Shown here: positions 20,518 to 30,969 of the stretch, one piece after another
Position numbering within the stretch: position 1 is the stretch's first letter
How the letters are laid out: every line of letters starts with the position of its first letter
Assembly: GCF_900109315.1 (NCBI RefSeq)
Contig: NZ_FOJC01000003.1
Span: forward strand, 124,001 to 188,000
Direction: 5' to 3'
Source: [Haemophilus] ducreyi
GTDB taxonomy: Bacteria > Pseudomonadota > Gammaproteobacteria > Enterobacterales > Pasteurellaceae
DNA: 64,000 nt
Program-made: the position numbers and the translations under genes
Notes under the pieces: generated by a model
Database searches by the model: none
Seen by the model: only the letters and a program-made list of their open reading frames with translations
What the model was told of the DNA's origin: nothing

Positions 20518-22298
20518 TGATTCGTTTACAACCAAATCAACTCAAAGACAAATTAAACTTTATTGAACAATATTTGAATGCCAAAAATGCAGCAGACGGT
20601 TCGAAAATGGATGCAAATGCGAACATTACACAAAAAAATATTGCCACGATGGAAAACGAAATGATGAAAGATTTTTTCGTACAGATTAATCGTGCCAAAG
20701 TAAGCAATAAAATTGCTGAATTATTTGATGCTGAATTAGCGAGTGAGTACTTACGTCAAATTGAACATCACGAAATCTATGTCCATGATGAAACCAGTCT
20801 CAAGCCTTATTGTGTTTCCGTTACTATGTATCCTTTTTTGCGATATGGTTTAACTAAATTTGGCGGAGAATCAAAAGCACCGAAACATTTGGCTTCATTT
20901 TGTGGTTCATTTGTTAACTTTGTATTTGCCGTGAGTTCACAATTTGCTGGTGCAGTGGCCACGGTTGAATTTCTGACTTACTTTGACTATTTTGCACGTA
21001 AAGACTTTGGCGATGACTATCTTGAAACGCATAAGCAAGAAATCTGTAACCACCTACAACAAGTTGTCTATAGTATTAACCAACCCGCCGCTGCGCGTGG
21101 TTATCAAAGCGTCTTTTGGAATATTTCCTTATATGATAAATATTATTTTGAAGCTATGTTTAGCCAGTTTGTTTTCCCTGATTTTGAACGACCAAACTGG
21201 CAAACAACCGCGAAATTACAACTTTTCTTTATGAAATGGTTTAACCAAGAACGAACTAAAGCCATTTTGACTTTTCCTGTTATCACCGTAGCTATGCTCA
21301 CAGAGCACGGCCAATGCAAAGATAATCAATTTGCTGATCAAATGGCAGAAGAACTTTCGCAAGGTAATTCATTCTTTATCTACCAATCAGATAATCCTGA
21401 CTCTTTAGCGTCTTGCTGTCGTTTACGCAATGAAATCGCGGATCATACATTTTCCTATTCGCTTGGTGCGGGCGGTGTTGCTACTGGTTCAATTAACGTA
21501 ATTACCATCAATATGAACCGCTTAGTGCAAGATAAACGCGATCTGGCAAAAGAAGTGGAAAAAATTCATAAATATCAATACGCTTACCGTAAATTAATGG
21601 AAGACTATTTAGCCGCAGGTATGTTGCCGGCGTATGATGCGGGTTTTATTACGTTAGATAAACAATTCTTAACGATCGGCATAAATGGTATGGCAGAAGC
21701 GGCAGAATCCCAAGGATTAACCGTTGGTTATAATCAAGAATATATTGATTTTGTGCAAAGCCGTTTAAACGTTATTTTTGTAGCAAATCAAACCGCTTCA
21801 CAACAATATGGAGTAAAATTTAACACGGAGTTTGTACCTGCTGAAAATCTAGGCGTGAAAAACGCTAAATGGGATAAACAAGACGGCTATTTCGTTCCTC
21901 GTGATTGCTATAATTCATATTTCTACTTAGTCGAAGATCAACAAATTAATGCGCTCGATAAATTCTTATTACATGGTAAGCAATTAATTGAGTGGTTAGA
22001 TGGTGGCTCTGCACTTCATCTCAATTTAGATGAATCACTTTCTAAAGTAGGCTATCGCTCACTATTAGATATTGCAGCAAAAACTGGCTGTAATTACTTT
22101 TGTGTCAATGTCAAAATAACTATCTGTAATGAATGCCATTATATTGATAAACGAACACTGCATCATTGTGGAAAATGTGGTTCAGCAAATATTGACTACG
22201 GCACACGCGTCATTGGCTATTTAAAACGGGTTTCCGCCTTTAGTTCTGCCCGCCAACAGGAACATAGTTTACGCTTTTATCATCGTCAAGCGGCATAA
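20517..22298 (+). CDS. nrdD: class III (anaerobic) ribonucleotide reductase NrdD, form without ATP-cone
   Basis: Reduces ribonucleotides to deoxyribonucleotides under anaerobiosis by a glycyl radical. 593 residues, about 115 shorter than the E. coli-type enzyme. The sequence enters the catalytic part almost at once and no N-terminal ATP-cone is seen. Visible features: a Cys pair in the LASCCRLRN loop (about residues 300-301), a C-terminal zinc site CNECHYID...CGKCG, and the glycyl-radical site RVIGYL with Gly567, 26 residues from the end. It resembles the shorter NrdD subfamilies such as that of Thermotoga more than enterobacterial NrdD. Confidence 0.9.
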   Translation: MIRLQPNQLKDKLNFIEQYLNAKNAADGSKMDANANITQKNIATMENEMMKDFFVQINRAKVSNKIAELFDAELASEYLRQIEHHEIYVHDETSLKPYCVSVTMYPFLRYGLTKFGGESKAPKHLASFCGSFVNFVFAVSSQFAGAVATVEFLTYFDYFARKDFGDDYLETHKQEICNHLQQVVYSINQPAAARGYQSVFWNISLYDKYYFEAMFSQFVFPDFERPNWQTTAKLQLFFMKWFNQERTKAILTFPVITVAMLTEHGQCKDNQFADQMAEELSQGNSFFIYQSDNPDSLASCCRLRNEIADHTFSYSLGAGGVATGSINVITINMNRLVQDKRDLAKEVEKIHKYQYAYRKLMEDYLAAGMLPAYDAGFITLDKQFLTIGINGMAEAAESQGLTVGYNQEYIDFVQSRLNVIFVANQTASQQYGVKFNTEFVPAENLGVKNAKWDKQDGYFVPRDCYNSYFYLVEDQQINALDKFLLHGKQLIEWLDGGSALHLNLDESLSKVGYRSLLDIAAKTGCNYFCVNVKITICNECHYIDKRTLHHCGKCGSANIDYGTRVIGYLKRVSAFSSARQQEHSLRFYHRQAA

Positions 22299-22312
22299 TG
22301 CTCATGAGTAAA

Positions 22313-22375
22313 TGCCCACTCAAGCAGTGGGCAACACTTCGCTTTTGATCTAATCAAGCATAATAAAAGCTTGAT
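22313..22375 (+). terminator. double hairpin after nrdD
   Basis: Stem TGCCCACT/AGTGGGCA (22313-22333) is followed by a second, ATCAAGC/GCTTGAT (22353-22375), between convergent nrdD and rdgC. T runs are modest, so efficiency is uncertain. Confidence 0.6.
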
Positions 22376-22408
22376 ATTAAGCGATACTTTTCTGCTATTT
22401 TCTTTACT

Positions 22409-23311
22409 TTATTCTTTAATGCCACCAAATTCTTCGATGAGTTTTTGCGTAAATAACCTAAGTTCTTCTGTCATTAATAAAAAATCAGCATCAAAACGCT
22501 GAGCAATATCTTCTTTGAGGATATCATCATTTTTTTCGATTATCTCACCGGCAAACTTAAGGCGAATGAGTGTTGCATCATTATTTAATACACAAGAAAA
22601 ATGGTTCTCCCACTCAATCGCTAATTTAGTCACTAATTTACCCGCTTGTAGATGGTAACAAATTTCATCTGACTCAAGCTCTTGTTTTTTACAACGAATC
22701 ACACTCTCTGTTTCAAAAGATTTTAATTCTGCTTCTTCTAATAACGTTAGCCAGTTTGGCGTATGCCCTTTAGCTAGCCAATTTGTCATAACTTCGGCAG
22801 GTAACTGCACAAATGAAAGGGGGACAACCGGTAATGAGCCTAATGTTTTACGTAATAATGCTAAGCTGGCTTCCGTGCGCTTACTTGAAGCCGCATCAAC
22901 ATAAACCAATTGTGCATCTAAATCTAACCAAATAGCGGTGAATTGATACTTACTGAAAGCCCGTGGTAATAACATGGCGATGACATCATCTTTAATCGCC
23001 TGCTTTTCTGTCTTTTTCAGTTTACGATTTTCTTTTTCTTCCAAAAGTGCAATACGTTCTTTCGTTTCTGCTTTAATCACATTAGCCGGTAATAATTTAT
23101 CTTCTTTATGTGAAATCAGTAGAAATTGTTTTGCCTGACAAAAATGTAATTGTTCAGTCTTCGCAAGCAGTGCTGTCCAACCAAATTTACTCATCTCACT
23201 TTGAGAACACCCAATAAAGCGATGTTGTTGCAATAATGGTTCCAACTCATTACTTGCTAATTGCAGCGCATTTGTTAAGCGGTAAATCATAACATTTTTA
23301 AACCAAAACAT
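22409..23311 (-). CDS. rdgC: recombination-associated protein RdgC
   Basis: Ring-shaped DNA-binding protein that modulates RecA access to DNA. 300 residues, normal size. MFWFKNVMIYRLTNAL, GCSQSEMSKFGWTALL, LLPANVIKAETKERI and LPRAFSKYQFTAIWLD are RdgC signatures. It is a single gene with its own promoter region on the right. Confidence 0.95.
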   Translation of the reverse strand: MFWFKNVMIYRLTNALQLASNELEPLLQQHRFIGCSQSEMSKFGWTALLAKTEQLHFCQAKQFLLISHKEDKLLPANVIKAETKERIALLEEKENRKLKKTEKQAIKDDVIAMLLPRAFSKYQFTAIWLDLDAQLVYVDAASSKRTEASLALLRKTLGSLPVVPLSFVQLPAEVMTNWLAKGHTPNWLTLLEEAELKSFETESVIRCKKQELESDEICYHLQAGKLVTKLAIEWENHFSCVLNNDATLIRLKFAGEIIEKNDDILKEDIAQRFDADFLLMTEELRLFTQKLIEEFGGIKE

Positions 23312-23453
23312 TTTTGAGAATCCTTTTAGGGTGTAGAATAGTATCAGTTTAGCATATCGCCATTAAAAATCGTAGAAAGCAAAATTTTTCCTGAGTCGTG
23401 AATAACAATTGCTAGTCTGCATTTCATCAAATCACCCAAATGGAACACGTATT

Positions 23454-24609
23454 ATGATCAAACCGACCCCCTTTTCAATGGACAGCCTTTAACTTTTTTG
23501 GCTTTTTCTGTGCATATGGGGTATTAATGCCCTTTTTACCGGTTTGGCTAAAACACCACGGCTATACCACTGAAATGATCGGCTTATTGGCTTCATTTGG
23601 TTATTTATTCCGCTTCGCGGGCGGTATGTTGTCATCACAATGGGCAAAACAAGCTAATCAATTAATTCCGACTTTACGCCGTTTAACTTTGCTCAATATC
23701 GTGACAATTATCTTGCTTGCCTATACTGTCGATTCAGTTTGGTTACTTTTTCCTGCATTAATGCTATTTCATATTTTCAATGCTGGAACTATGCCGATTA
23801 GCGATAGCATTGCCTCTTTATGGCAGAAACAAATTGGCTTAGATTATGGCAAAGCTAGACTGTTTGGTTCGATTGCTTTTGTAGTAGGTTCATTAAGCAC
23901 CGGTTATTTAGCAAACTGGTGGGGTGAACAAGTGATCATTTGGATTATGGCAGGCTTTTTCATTTTACTAGGAAGCGGTCAATTACTTACTCCGCAACAA
24001 CATTTTGTAAAAAATGCACAAAATCAGACCGCTTGTCACTTAACTTATTGGCAAATTTTAAAACAACCCACAACTTTACGAATGATGATTGCTATTTCAT
24101 TAATTATGGGATCGCATGCTGCTTATTACACTTATAGCACCATTCATTGGTCTACTGTGGGCATTTCAACCCAAACAAGTAGCTTTTTATGGGGTACTGC
24201 TGTTTGTTCAGAGATCATCTTTTTCTTATTTGCTAATCAGTTATTCAAATCTTGGCGAATTCAACATTTGATGATTTTAAGCTCAATCGCAGCAATTATT
24301 CGTTGGTCGATCTTAGCCTCTACAACCCATATTGTTGCACTGTTTTGTTCGCAAACATTGCATGCCTTAACTTTTGGAGTAGCACATTATGCAATGATTT
24401 GTTACATTTCAACGCAGCCTTTTGAAAAAGTAACCAAATTACAAGGGCTTTACTTTGCCTTATCTAATTGTGGTTTTATGGCGATTTTTACTTTTAGCAT
24501 TGGCACTATTTATCAAGACTTGCCTAATTTTGCTTTTTGGCTGATGGCAATTATCGTAGCGCCTGCCATTTTTATTGTTCCCAAACAATTTCCGGTAAAT
24601 TTACGTTAA
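23454..24609 (+). CDS. MFS transporter, HcaT/nucleoside:H+ symporter-like; frame break near the start
   Basis: Inner-membrane major-facilitator protein with about 12 helices. From ATG 23527 (MPFLPVWLKHHGYTTEMIGLL) 360 residues are open. The upstream sequence in the same frame (FNFFGFFCAYGVL) clearly encodes the missing part of helix 1 but has no start codon. ATG 23454 reads MIKPTPF in another frame and joins it if one base is removed from the C5T4 run at 23467-23475. So either a homopolymer error, phase variation or an inactive gene. The substrate is unknown; HcaT-type proteins are annotated as 3-phenylpropionate transporters on weak grounds. Confidence 0.82.
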
Positions 24610-24618
24610 GGCAATAAA

Positions 24619-24664
24619 AAAGCGGTCAGATTTTACTCATTATTTGCAAAATCCAACCGCTTGT
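24619..24664. terminator. uptake-signal dyad terminator between the MFS gene and mnmA
   Basis: AAGCGGT..GATTTT pairs with AAAATC..ACCGCTT; the right arm contains the full ACAAGCGGT word on the minus strand. It lies between convergent genes. Confidence 0.75.
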
Positions 24665-24676
24665 TAACGAAAGTAA

Positions 24677-25843
24677 TTATTTAAGTTGCTCTTCAATCAC
24701 TCCCCCACCAAGACATACTTCACCTTGATAAAATACGGCTGATTGCCCTGGCGTTACCGCAATTTGTGGTTCATCAAAAATAACACGAATATTTTCAGCA
24801 TCGATGGGTTCGACTAGACAAGCAATATCCGTCTGACGATAACGAGTTTTGACCGTACAACGTAGTGTGTCACCTATAGTTTGACGATCGACCCAATGTA
24901 ATTGATTAGCAATTAAACCGGTCGATAATAACGCTGAATTATCATGCCCTTGTGCAACAATTAATACATTGTTCACTAAATCTTTCTCAACCACATAAAA
25001 AGGATCTTCACTCAACCCCTTTACACCGCCGATCCCTAACCCTTTACGCTGCCCTAAGGTGTAATACATCAAGCCATCGTGCCGACCTACAATTTCTCCT
25101 TCCACCGTGCTAATATCACCTGGTTGAGCGGGCAAAAAACGCGCTAAAAATTCCTTAAATTTACGCTCACCGATAAAGCAGATCCCCGTTGAATCTTTTT
25201 TCTTCGCGGTGACCAATCCTAAATCAGTTGCAATCTGACGAACAATCGGTTTTTCAATCTCACCTACTGGAAATAAACTTTTCGCCACTTGCTGATTGCT
25301 TAACGTATACAAAAAATAACTTTGATCTTTATTTGCATCTAAACCACGCAATAATTGTGCATTTTCATTATCTGCCGAACGGCGGACATAATGCCCTGTT
25401 GCAATATAATCTGCCCCCAAATCCTCCGCAGCATATTCTAAAAATGCCTTAAATTTGATCTCTTTATTACATAAAATATCAGGGTTTGGCGTTCGACCTG
25501 CTTGGTATTCTGCTAAAAAATGTTCAAAAACATTATCCCAATATTCCGCCGCAAAATTAATTTTATGCAACTTAATGCCTAGGCGATCTGCCACATTTTG
25601 TGCATCCGCTAGATCCGCCGCTGCGGTACAATAATCGGTATCATCATCCTCTTCCCAATTCTTCATAAATAAACCTTCAACTTGGTAACCTTGTTGCTGA
25701 AGGATAAAGGCAGAAACCGAAGAATCTACACCACCTGACATGCCAATAATCACTTTCTTATTTTTATTGTCCGCATATTGTTGCGCAGAAGTATGAAAGC
25801 ATTTTTGATAAGTAATAGAATTTAATGCCATATGTTTTCTCAT
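24677..25843 (-). CDS. mnmA: tRNA 2-thiouridylase MnmA
   Basis: Makes 2-thiouridine at U34 of Lys, Glu and Gln tRNAs, with sulfur delivered through the Tus relay. Motifs: PP-loop GMSGGVDSS, first catalytic Cys in [13 protein letters not shown], second in [12 protein letters not shown], and [13 protein letters not shown]. The frame is open from 25843, giving 388 residues with about 30 residues before the PP-loop. ATG 25831 (MALNSITYQ) is an alternative start; neither has a strong RBS. Confidence 0.95.
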   Translation of the reverse strand: MRKHMALNSITYQKCFHTSAQQYADNKNKKVIIGMSGGVDSSVSAFILQQQGYQVEGLFMKNWEEDDDTDYCTAAADLADAQNVADRLGIKLHKINFAAEYWDNVFEHFLAEYQAGRTPNPDILCNKEIKFKAFLEYAAEDLGADYIATGHYVRRSADNENAQLLRGLDANKDQSYFLYTLSNQQVAKSLFPVGEIEKPIVRQIATDLGLVTAKKKDSTGICFIGERKFKEFLARFLPAQPGDISTVEGEIVGRHDGLMYYTLGQRKGLGIGGVKGLSEDPFYVVEKDLVNNVLIVAQGHDNSALLSTGLIANQLHWVDRQTIGDTLRCTVKTRYRQTDIACLVEPIDAENIRVIFDEPQIAVTPGQSAVFYQGEVCLGGGVIEEQLK

Positions 25844-25955
25844 TGATATATGAACCTATACGTATTCTCATTCCTCATTATATCTTATTTTAGGTTAAAA
25901 AACCGCTATACATTCTTGACCCGGATTGAAAAAAGCTTGCATTTATGGATAAAAA

Positions 25956-25970
25956 TGATAATTGTTACCA
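25956..25970 (+). promoter_or_regulatory. Fur box candidate before the TonB-dependent receptor
   Basis: TGATAATTGTTACCA matches the 7-1-7 Fur site TGATAATnATTATCA at 12 of 14 positions, with the left arm perfect. It lies 55 bases upstream of the receptor start, fitting iron repression. Confidence 0.65.
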
Positions 25971-26024
25971 ATTTAATGATATATTGACAAAATACGTTTT
26001 ATTCATACATAAAGGAAACATAAA

Positions 26025-28244
26025 ATGAAGATGAAAAAGCAATGCGCTACGCTAACATTCTTTATTGGATTGCACGGCTATACTATAGCCGAGGATAATC
26101 CCAAAAATATATCTCTATCTGTCATTACCGTGCCCGGCCATCACGAACGACAACCTGATCGATCAATCATTACTCAAAATGAAATTGATCAAAAGCAATC
26201 AGACAATGTGGCTGATTTGGTGAATACAGTACCTGGTGTCAGTATGGCTGGTGGATTCCGCCCAAGTGGGCAAACACTCAATATTCGAGGAATGGGCGAT
26301 ACCGAAGACATTAGAGTTCAAGTCGATGGTACCACAAAAAATTTTGAAAAATACCAACAAGGATCATTATTTATTGAGCCAGAATTATTACGTCGCGTCT
26401 CTATTGATAAAGGCAACCACTACCCACAATATGGCAATGGCGGTTTTGCTGGGACCATTAAACTTGAGACAAAAAATGCAAAAGATTTCCTACAAGAAAA
26501 TCAGCTGTTAGGCGGATTACTAAAATATGGGTATAACACCAACAATAATCAAAGAACCTTTAGCGGCGCTATATTCATGCAAAATGATCAAAAGAATATA
26601 GATGCTTTAGTTTACGCGACTGTACGACGTGCTCATGATTACAAACGCGCAGATAAAACGCCGATCAAATATTCTGCAAATAATCAAGCGAATTTCTTAG
26701 CTAAAGTCAATTGGTGGTTAACACCATCGCAACTACTGGCTTTTTCTAAAGTACACGGAAATCATAATGGTTGGGAGCCTTTTGCAGCCAAACGTGATCT
26801 TTTACCGGGTCCAACTGAAGCAGAAATTACTAAATATGGCTTAGACTTGGCGTGGAAACGTAAACTTGTCGCACGAGAACAGCAAGATAGAAGCTATTCA
26901 TTACAATACCAATTCTTACCTGAAAATAACCCTTGGATTAATACTGTCGCACAGCTCAGCCACTCGAGCACAGCTCAACATGATACACGTCCAGAAGAAG
27001 CTTCAAAATTATTCTCAGCTTCCTTAGGTAATGAAAGCTGGACGCGTTATACCGATTTAACATTCGATGTTAACAATACTAGTTTGTTTAATGTGGCAAA
27101 AACATCTCATACACTTTTAGTCGGTTTACAATGGGTAAAACATAAACGACAAACGCTTATTTTTGATCCGAGTAAAATCAAAAATGCAGAATATAACCAT
27201 GGATATTTCCAACCCTATTATATGCCATCAGGGCGTCAATACACACACGCATTTTACGCACAGGATAAGATAAAAATTCACAACCTAACGGTTAGCATAG
27301 GTACTCGTTATGATTATGTGAAAAATATAGGCAACCCTAATATAGCTACTATTTATAATGATCCGGCCGCAGGGCATGATTACAGCAGTAAACATTATCC
27401 GGGCTGGTCTTCTTACTTAGGTTTGAATTATAAACTAACTCCTTACTTAAATTTATTCAGCAATATAAGTAACACTTGGCGCGCACCCGTTATCGATGAA
27501 CAATATGAAACACAATACGCAAAAGCAACTTCAAGCCCGACAGCAAGCTCGTTAGACCTCAAAAAAGAACGTATCACACAGTTACGCGTAGGAAAGCAGA
27601 TACATTTCGATCACATTTTATCAAACAACGATCAATTAAGTTTTAACTCAACTTTCTTTTACTATAAAGGAAAAGATGAGATTTTTAAAACTCGAGGAAT
27701 CCGCTGCTTTGAAAGTGCACAAGGTGCTAAGAATGATGTTTGTAGCAAAAAAATCGGCAATTACCGCAATTTACCCGGCTATCAAATTAAAGGATTTGAG
27801 TTAGAAGCGAATTATGATTCAACTTATTGGTTCACCAATCTTAGCTATTCACATACAATAGGAAAACGATTAGCATCACCAAGAAACCCTTGGCTAGCCA
27901 GTACAAGCTGGATTGCAGAAATTCCTCCGCGTAAAGCCGTTGTTACTTTAGGTAGCCATATTCCTGATACAAATTTAACGTTAGGATGGAAAAGTGAGTT
28001 TGTTCGACGTCAAGATCGTTCCCCTACAGATCAAGATAAAGAGGCAAGCCATTGGGCATTACCTAAATCAAGCGGTTATGCTTTACACGGCATCTTCGCG
28101 ACTTGGCAACCTAAACAAATCAAACATTTACGCATTCAATTCACTGTCGATAACTTATTAAATCGATCATATCGTCCTTATCTTAGTGAGTTAGCGGCGG
28201 GTACTGGACGAAATATTAAATTAAGTATCAGTAAACAGTTCTAA
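26025..28244 (+). CDS. TonB-dependent outer-membrane receptor, heme-receptor type
   Basis: 739 residues. Signal peptide with Lys-rich start (MKMKKQCATLTFFIGLHGYTIAE), a TonB-box-like SVITVPG, and a plug domain with VADLVNTVPGVSMAGG, NIRGMGD and QYGNGGFAGTIKLETK. The beta-barrel ends in the expected aromatic (SKQF). SNTWRAPVIDEQYE resembles the FRAP box of heme/hemoglobin receptors, and the protein is like the TdhA/HI0113 group of Pasteurellaceae as I recall it. Ligand heme or hemoglobin is inferred. RBS AAAGGA. A Fur-like box lies upstream. Confidence 0.88.
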   Translation: MKMKKQCATLTFFIGLHGYTIAEDNPKNISLSVITVPGHHERQPDRSIITQNEIDQKQSDNVADLVNTVPGVSMAGGFRPSGQTLNIRGMGDTEDIRVQVDGTTKNFEKYQQGSLFIEPELLRRVSIDKGNHYPQYGNGGFAGTIKLETKNAKDFLQENQLLGGLLKYGYNTNNNQRTFSGAIFMQNDQKNIDALVYATVRRAHDYKRADKTPIKYSANNQANFLAKVNWWLTPSQLLAFSKVHGNHNGWEPFAAKRDLLPGPTEAEITKYGLDLAWKRKLVAREQQDRSYSLQYQFLPENNPWINTVAQLSHSSTAQHDTRPEEASKLFSASLGNESWTRYTDLTFDVNNTSLFNVAKTSHTLLVGLQWVKHKRQTLIFDPSKIKNAEYNHGYFQPYYMPSGRQYTHAFYAQDKIKIHNLTVSIGTRYDYVKNIGNPNIATIYNDPAAGHDYSSKHYPGWSSYLGLNYKLTPYLNLFSNISNTWRAPVIDEQYETQYAKATSSPTASSLDLKKERITQLRVGKQIHFDHILSNNDQLSFNSTFFYYKGKDEIFKTRGIRCFESAQGAKNDVCSKKIGNYRNLPGYQIKGFELEANYDSTYWFTNLSYSHTIGKRLASPRNPWLASTSWIAEIPPRKAVVTLGSHIPDTNLTLGWKSEFVRRQDRSPTDQDKEASHWALPKSSGYALHGIFATWQPKQIKHLRIQFTVDNLLNRSYRPYLSELAAGTGRNIKLSISKQF

Positions 28245-28250
28245 AATAAT

Positions 28251-28276
28251 AAGCGTGGAAAATCCACGCTTTTAAT
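28251..28276. terminator. bidirectional terminator between the receptor gene and nqrM
   Basis: Perfect 9-bp stem AAGCGTGGA/TCCACGCTT with a 3-base loop and TTTAAT downstream. Confidence 0.85.
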
Positions 28277-28299
28277 ATTAATTTAAATGAATCAATAAA

Positions 28300-28548
28300 C
28301 TATTTGACTTCGTAAAACGACGCTACTTTTTTCTTAAACTGTGCGATTTTTGCTGGATCAGCTTTGCCTTCCATAATTTTTGTTTTCAAATTATCACAAG
28401 GCTCTTCACAATCGCACATTTTTTTCATACCTAATGCCGTAATACCACCACAACTTCCTTTGATTATTTTACCTTTAATAATAAAGCCGATCGACATCGC
28501 AAAAATCACTAAAATAAAAAAACCAAACGTTAATAATAATGTTTCCAT
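28300..28548 (-). CDS. nqrM: Na+-NQR maturation protein NqrM
   Basis: 82-residue protein (DUF539) with one N-terminal membrane helix. The conserved cysteines appear as GSCGGITALGMKKMCDCEEPC. NqrM is needed to insert the iron centre between NqrD and NqrE (family knowledge). Its place after apbE and the nqr operon supports the assignment. Confidence 0.92.
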   Translation of the reverse strand: METLLLTFGFFILVIFAMSIGFIIKGKIIKGSCGGITALGMKKMCDCEEPCDNLKTKIMEGKADPAKIAQFKKKVASFYEVK

Positions 28549-28559
28549 TGTTACTCCAA

Positions 28560-29606
28560 CTATTTTTGATCTATTAATTTTTTAAACTGACTCGACATTT
28601 GTGTTTCAAAGCCGTCACCATTTTTAATAATTAAAAAAATCGCTAATTTTTCACGCTCTGCAACTTCTAACGCTTTTTCTGCACCTAAAACAAATAAGCC
28701 TGTTGATAAACCATCCGCTGTCATCGATGTAGGGGCTAACACCGTAATGGACGCTAATTTATGATTCACTGGCTTTAATGCTTTCGGATCAATAATATGC
28801 GATAAACGATTACCTTGTTCATCTTCAAAATAATTACGATAATTACCTGACGTTGCCATGCCTAAATTATGTAATGGCACCGTTATTTGCACCGCTTGCC
28901 CTTGCTCAAAATTTGGCTTTTCAATCGCAATCTGCCAATTTAAGCCTTGCAAATTTTTTCCTTTGCCACGTAATTCACCGCCCACTTCAACTAAATAGTT
29001 TTCTAAGCCTAACATTTCTAGTTGATCCGCAATTTTATCTACACCAAACCCTTTGGCAATCGAAGATAAATCTAAATATAAATTGGGGACTGATTTAGTC
29101 AATGTTGGTTTATGCTCAATATTCAAGGCTAATTTATCAATGCCCACAAAAGCAGCACGTTGATTAATTTGTGCAGCTGATGGCTGTTTATCTAACCGCC
29201 GATCAGGTCCAAAACCCCATAAATTTACCAAAGGCCCTACAGTCACATCTAATGCGCCCTCTGTAATTTTATTCAAGCGGATAGCTTCTGCCACCACTGT
29301 AGCAAAGTCTGGTGAAATCTCAAACGGAGTATTAACTTCACGTAATTTATTAAAGCGACTGATTTGTGAATCAAGTCGGTAAGTAGACATCTCATCATTA
29401 ACGACTTTAAGAACATCATCTAACTGTTTTTTTACTTGTTCAGCGGTAGGTAAATTAGCGATCTTACCATCATCAATATATTTGACTGTATAAGTGGTCC
29501 CCATTGTTTTACCTTGTAAAGTAATTTGTTCTGCAGATTTATTACAAGCGGTCAGAATAAACGATAAACTCGCGACACATACCAACATTAGAGATTTAAG
29601 TTTCAC
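28560..29606 (-). CDS. apbE: FAD:protein FMN transferase ApbE (lipoprotein)
   Basis: Covalently attaches FMN to Thr residues of NqrB, NqrC, RnfD and RnfG in the periplasm. 348 residues. Lipoprotein signal with lipobox LTAC near residue 21. TMGTTYTVKY, LDLSSIAKGFGVD, VEVGGELRGKG and MATSGNYRNYF are ApbE motifs. Both target complexes are encoded in this window. It is separated from nqrF by a strong terminator, so it is probably transcribed from its own promoter or by read-through. Confidence 0.95.
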   Translation of the reverse strand: MKLKSLMLVCVASLSFILTACNKSAEQITLQGKTMGTTYTVKYIDDGKIANLPTAEQVKKQLDDVLKVVNDEMSTYRLDSQISRFNKLREVNTPFEISPDFATVVAEAIRLNKITEGALDVTVGPLVNLWGFGPDRRLDKQPSAAQINQRAAFVGIDKLALNIEHKPTLTKSVPNLYLDLSSIAKGFGVDKIADQLEMLGLENYLVEVGGELRGKGKNLQGLNWQIAIEKPNFEQGQAVQITVPLHNLGMATSGNYRNYFEDEQGNRLSHIIDPKALKPVNHKLASITVLAPTSMTADGLSTGLFVLGAEKALEVAEREKLAIFLIIKNGDGFETQMSSQFKKLIDQK

Positions 29607-29665
29607 CTGATTTCCTCATATAAAATTAATTGATAATCAATTATCTATTAGCCATTAAATGCGTT

Positions 29666-29707
29666 AAGCGGTACGATATGCAAAAAAGTTTACAAATCGT
29701 ACCGCTT
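29666..29707 (-). terminator. terminator after nqrF
   Basis: 12-bp perfect stem AAGCGGTACGAT/ATCGTACCGCTT at the end of the leftward nqr operon, containing the AAGCGGT core. Confidence 0.8.
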
Positions 29708-29729
29708 TATCATAGTGTATTAAAGCAAA

Positions 29730-30959
29730 TTAACCACCGAAATCATCTAATAAGATATTTTCGTCTTCAACACCTAAACTCTTCAGCATACCTATCACTG
29801 CGGCATTCATCACTGGTGGACCACACATATAGTATTCACAATCTTCCGGTGCTTCGTGATTTTTCAAGTAGTTCTCATAAAGCACATTATGAATAAAGCC
29901 TGTGTAACCGTCCCAATTATCCTCAGGGAGTGGATCTGAAAGTGCTACATGCCATTTGAAATTGTCATTTTCAGCTTGTAGTTGATCAAAATCTTCTACA
30001 TAGAACATTTCACGTTTAGAACGTGCGCCATACCAGAATGACATTTTACGTTTAGATTTTAAACGTTTTAACTGGTCAAAAATATGCGATCGCATTGGTG
30101 CCATACCTGCACCGCCACCAATAAATACCATTTCATTGTCGGTTTCTTTGGCAAAGAACTCACCAAATGGGCCTGAAATAGTTACTTTATCACCCGCTTT
30201 TAATGACCAAATATATGAAGACATTTGACCTGGAGGTGCATCTGGTTGGCGTGGTGGCGGAGTTGCAATCCGTACATTCAGCATAATAATGCCTTTTTCT
30301 TCTGGATAGGAAGCCATTGAGTAAGCACGAATAATATGCTCATCGACTTTTGAAACATAGCTCCATAAGTTAAATTTATCCCAATCTTCGTGATATTCTT
30401 TTGGAATATCGAAGTCTTTATAATTAACTGTATGCGGTTCAGCTTCAATCTGAATATAGCTACCTGCTCGGAATGGTACTTCTTCCCCTTCAGGAATTTG
30501 TAATTTAAGCTCTTTGATAAAAGTTGCTTTGTTATCATTAGAAATAACTGTACATTCCCACTTTTTAACACCAAAGATCTCTTCAGGCAATTCAACATCC
30601 ATTGAGGATTTAACATTAACCTGACAAGCTAAACGCCAACCTTCCTTTGCTTCTTTCTTAGAAATATGTGATAGCTCAGTTGGTAAAATTTCACCACCGC
30701 CGGAGTTAACTTGTACTTTACATTGGCCACATGAACCGCCACCGCCACAAGCGGATGAAACGAAAATGCCTTTGCTAGCTAACGCGCCCAATAATTTACC
30801 ACCGGCTGGTAGGGTAATGCCTTTTTCAGGGTCATCATTAATTGAGATAGTAATATCGCCCGAATCGACTAATTTTGATTTCGCAAATAAGATAATCACT
30901 GCAAGCACTAACACAAGAGCAGTAAATGCGATAATACCGAAAATAAAATTATTATCCAC
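29730..30959 (-). CDS. nqrF: Na+-translocating NADH:quinone reductase subunit F
   Basis: NADH-oxidising subunit of Na+-NQR. 409 residues: N-terminal membrane helix, 2Fe-2S ferredoxin domain with [12 protein letters not shown] and a final Cys in ACQV, FAD-binding RAYSMASYP, and NAD-binding [14 protein letters not shown] with the C-terminal CGPPVMN. Last gene of the nqrABCDEF operon. Confidence 0.97.
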   Translation of the reverse strand: MDNNFIFGIIAFTALVLVLAVIILFAKSKLVDSGDITISINDDPEKGITLPAGGKLLGALASKGIFVSSACGGGGSCGQCKVQVNSGGGEILPTELSHISKKEAKEGWRLACQVNVKSSMDVELPEEIFGVKKWECTVISNDNKATFIKELKLQIPEGEEVPFRAGSYIQIEAEPHTVNYKDFDIPKEYHEDWDKFNLWSYVSKVDEHIIRAYSMASYPEEKGIIMLNVRIATPPPRQPDAPPGQMSSYIWSLKAGDKVTISGPFGEFFAKETDNEMVFIGGGAGMAPMRSHIFDQLKRLKSKRKMSFWYGARSKREMFYVEDFDQLQAENDNFKWHVALSDPLPEDNWDGYTGFIHNVLYENYLKNHEAPEDCEYYMCGPPVMNAAVIGMLKSLGVEDENILLDDFGG

Positions 30960-30969
30960 GATATGCTCC

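Noticed and set aside
25984-26012. TTGACA at 25984-25989 as the -35 of the TonB receptor promoter
   Set aside because: The matching -10 would fall on the RBS, leaving almost no leader; no good hexamer at 17 bases.
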